The translations under genes and the position numbers were made by a program. 64,000 nt of DNA from Sweltsa coloradensis (taxonomy: Eukaryota; Arthropoda; Insecta; Plecoptera; Chloroperlidae): positions 186,001 through 250,000 of the forward strand of contig JAMZAV010000153.1 of the NCBI GenBank assembly GCA_024449915.1, given 5' to 3'. The notes under the pieces are model-generated. The model saw only the letters and a list, made by a program, of their open reading frames with translations, searched no databases and was not told where the DNA came from. Below are positions 61,604 to 64,000 of the stretch, piece after piece (the first letter of the stretch is position 1; every line of letters starts with the position of its first letter).

Positions 61604-62941
61604 TCAAAAAGAAAATTAATGAAATTGCATGTTCAGTTTTTAAACCTTAAATTAACAATACTGACTCCTACAACAGAAGATCATTCCGATCCAAAACCTT
61701 TTCCCCAAATGCCGCAAATGTGACGAATATTTCATTAAATATCAACACAATTAGCACCGTTTTGTCCGAGTCATACCATCAACTTAACATGTAGAGTGTT
61801 TGTATTTTATGTGGTTAGTGCACTGAAAAAAAGGTTCATGTGCATAGTTATCTGTAGAGACCACGCTCTCTGCACTTGTCCTTTTGAAGCACAATAATCT
61901 AAAAATAAGAGAATATCGGTAGTAGCTGCATTTTGTTATTTCTAGATTGTATCAAATGTCATTAATTTCTCAATGGATTGTTTGTCGACTTTCAATTGTA
62001 GAAATAATATACAGCAAAATTAAAGAAGACATGAAGTATTTAAAAGTAATTTATATTATACGCAATTGACTTTATTATAAATGGCAGAGATTAAGGTGTA
62101 GCCAGCCGTATCTTCTAAACAATCTAGACTTCACTTAATAGAAAACAACAATTGTATTCATTTATATACAATACAAACTTTGGTGTTTGCTAAATATGTC
62201 AAACGCATTATATTGGGGCAGCGATACGCTACGAGGTAACATATCCAGTATAATTGATTATTTGTCAGCATTGCAGATAAATAAATATCAAGGGAGAAGA
62301 ATAAAGCACAGACGCCCACGCATTTACGGGCAACGTTCCTTACGTGTGCAATTTATCGCAAAGTGTGCCCCAGCCAGCCACTTGGTTTGAGTCGAGATGA
62401 AAGAGTTTAAGGTTGAGTGCGGTGTAATAGGGTACCGTCAGCTCCGCATGGCGGCGCCACTAGACCCCACTCGTCGGCTAATTGAGCGCGGCGAGCGGAA
62501 ATCAGAGAAACCATTAGCCCCTGCGACATCCGGTCGGTTTTACATGAAGAGGAGCACTCTTGCGGGTCAAGCGAGAAGCTGTGTGTGTGTGTGTGGGTTG
62601 AGTGAGGGACGGCAAACAACTCAACGCACAGCTTCACAGACTCTTTCACAGCAGCTTCACGATCAACCTGATTTGTTTACGTTTAATGGTATACATTTAC
62701 CTGAATTACCTTTTTATTGGCAATACAGTGTTGCTGTAAAAGGGTTACTGTGCAAAAAGGTAAACTTCTTGATCGCATATCCTTTAATAATCCGCGTTAT
62801 TATCGTTTGAAAGTAAGTTCTATACTTTAAAGAAAGGTAATAACATTCTTGAGATATCCTTTTCTATAAAATTATGCTATAATCAGAATGTAACAAGCAT
62901 ACAGTAAAAAAAAACTACAATGCATAGATTAAAATGTACCC

Positions 62942-63045
62942 GTCCTGATGGTCTAATGGTTAAGACGTTCGTCTGGAATGCGGGAGACCCGGGTTCAAAT
63001 CCAGGTCGGGGCGGACTTTTTTAATTTCTAAATTGTAGTAAATAA
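62942..63045 (+). mobile_element. tRNA-like gene or tRNA-derived element, copy 2
   Basis: Positions 62942-63012 fold as a 71-base cloverleaf: acceptor GTCCTGA/TCGGGGC pairs 7/7 (two wobbles), the D-stem GTCT/AGAC is perfect, the anticodon stem TTCGT/GCGGG has three wobbles around loop CTGGAAT (anticodon GGA), and the T-stem has one mismatch. T6 (a Pol III terminator) begins five bases downstream. Anticodon GGA would mean serine, yet the long variable arm required for serine tRNAs is absent, and the same tail as the 61502 copy follows. I favour a tRNA-derived retroelement over a working tRNA gene. Confidence 0.65.
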
Positions 63046-64000
63046 AAACAATTACACCTACGGAAGTGTTGCGCGACCAACCAAATCGAGAAAAAAAGGA
63101 CAAGCATATAAGAGTAAATTTCTTGACGATTATTGTTGCGTCACATTATGTGAGATTCTATATTGTTTTGCAGTAGAGTCCAACGAAATTAAAATCATTT
63201 GTGCCATTTGACAACTTTGACGTTAACTGCTATTCAAATCCAACACGACCCCGAGGATGACCTGGCAGTAATTATGTGAGTTAATGGTGTGATCAAAACA
63301 GACAAGCTGGGCACGATAAGCAGGATAATTACATTTGTAAACTCTATTAAGTATTTGATCTGGATTATTTGTCAAGATAATCCCATGAGAAATGCGGACA
63401 ATGATAGTTTCGTAAGCTTTATGGCTTTAAGAGTTGATACTTAATTGGTACACGTCTCATTCCGACGCCAATAAATGTAGGAAATCAACGATCAAGTTTA
63501 GGGCGCGCAAATGGGAATTATGTTATCTCAAACTTTGTATTTACATCATATTTTCCAGAGAATCATAACGAAGAAGAAGAAGAGAGAGAAGAAATATTTA
63601 TCCGCGGTCCGACTTTTACGAAGAAAGGATTCACATTTTGTCAAAGGTATGTCGGAAGGATGTTTCTATACATATTTCAGAAGATAGTTGCAATGGAATG
63701 TAAAAAACAGTAGCACAAGTTAATAAAAAGCACACCTCATTCAACAGGTACAGCTGCTGGCTTCGAAACATCCTTTGCATACGCCTAGTGCGCGTGTGTG
63801 TATAAGAGAACGTGTGCTCACAGTTTATCAAGATCAAGCCCAGAGATCGCCGCTCCGTTGAACACCGCACGAAAACCAGACAGATGCAAAATCGTTTCTA
63901 TCCGCGAGCTTTAAAGACATTTTATTTAACGTCTCTCACGTAAACGGTTTCTGTCGATATGATGAACGACTCTGTGGATGTGGATGACAAGACAAGAGCC
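63046..64000. other. Gene-free DNA to the window end
   Basis: Nothing recognised on either strand. Confidence 0.35.

Noticed and set aside
62397..62810. 137-codon plus-strand frame
   Set aside because: It crosses a TG microsatellite and ends in AT-rich random sequence; no motif seen.
1..64000. CRISPR array, operon or prophage
   Set aside because: The spaced repeats (23 bp, 43 bp) are head-to-tail without unique spacers, and the coding density and gene form are not bacterial.

Overview
The window looks like animal nuclear DNA, most likely from an invertebrate. It is AT-rich, gene-poor and full of dispersed non-coding repeats, with tRNA-derived SINE-like elements, short inverted-repeat elements, minisatellites and AAAT-type tails. 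There are no operons, no ribosome-binding-site spacing and no dense bacterial-style coding. I cannot name the phylum. Repeat tails containing ACAGACAGACAAA-type strings and tRNA-headed SINEs occur in several arthropod and lophotrochozoan genomes, but that is only suggestive.

Only two stretches are convincingly protein-derived. (1) A large GC-rich exon on the minus strand (28056-30522) encodes a Ser/Pro/Thr-rich, apparently disordered protein. It is built from repeats of the form R-R-P-x-S-V-x-N-T-P alternating with Y-x-[IL]-W-x-S, and ends in a predicted helical C-terminus. The reading frame changes once, near 29425-29470. I do not recognise the family. (2) A beta-1,4-galactosyltransferase pseudogene fragment lies on the plus strand at 37925-38478. 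It has an in-frame TAG, a TGA and a frameshift, but its DVD and EDDD motifs are still readable.

Everything else is repeat landscape. From left to right: poly-G tracts (4.2, 5.2, 9.0 and 24.3 kb); a 2.05-kb segment bounded by 64-67-bp inverted arms (6565-8614); a 430-bp inverted-repeat element (10543); the first of three copies of a ~780-bp dispersed element 'B' (11118, 47576 inverted, 52058); a 343-bp inverted-repeat element (20408) beside a 43-bp minisatellite; paired copies of repeat 'D' (22185, 34780); SINE 'A' fragments (23553, 39158, 49593) and one tRNA-headed copy (43430-43847); a tandemly duplicated repeat 'C' (41107-41792); a 23-bp minisatellite with a palindromic core (54150); a near-perfect 174-bp hairpin (59502-59915); and an inverted pair of tRNA-like elements (61502, 62942).

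The most striking unexplained signal is an 18-mer, CCCGGCACCTCCACCAAA. It appears nine times (six exact, three with one or two changes), on both strands, in otherwise dissimilar contexts. Nothing here suggests an operon-like or cooperating gene system. The strongest novelty candidates are the 18-mer family, the phosphosite-repeat protein, and element B with its variable number of internal ~160-bp units.
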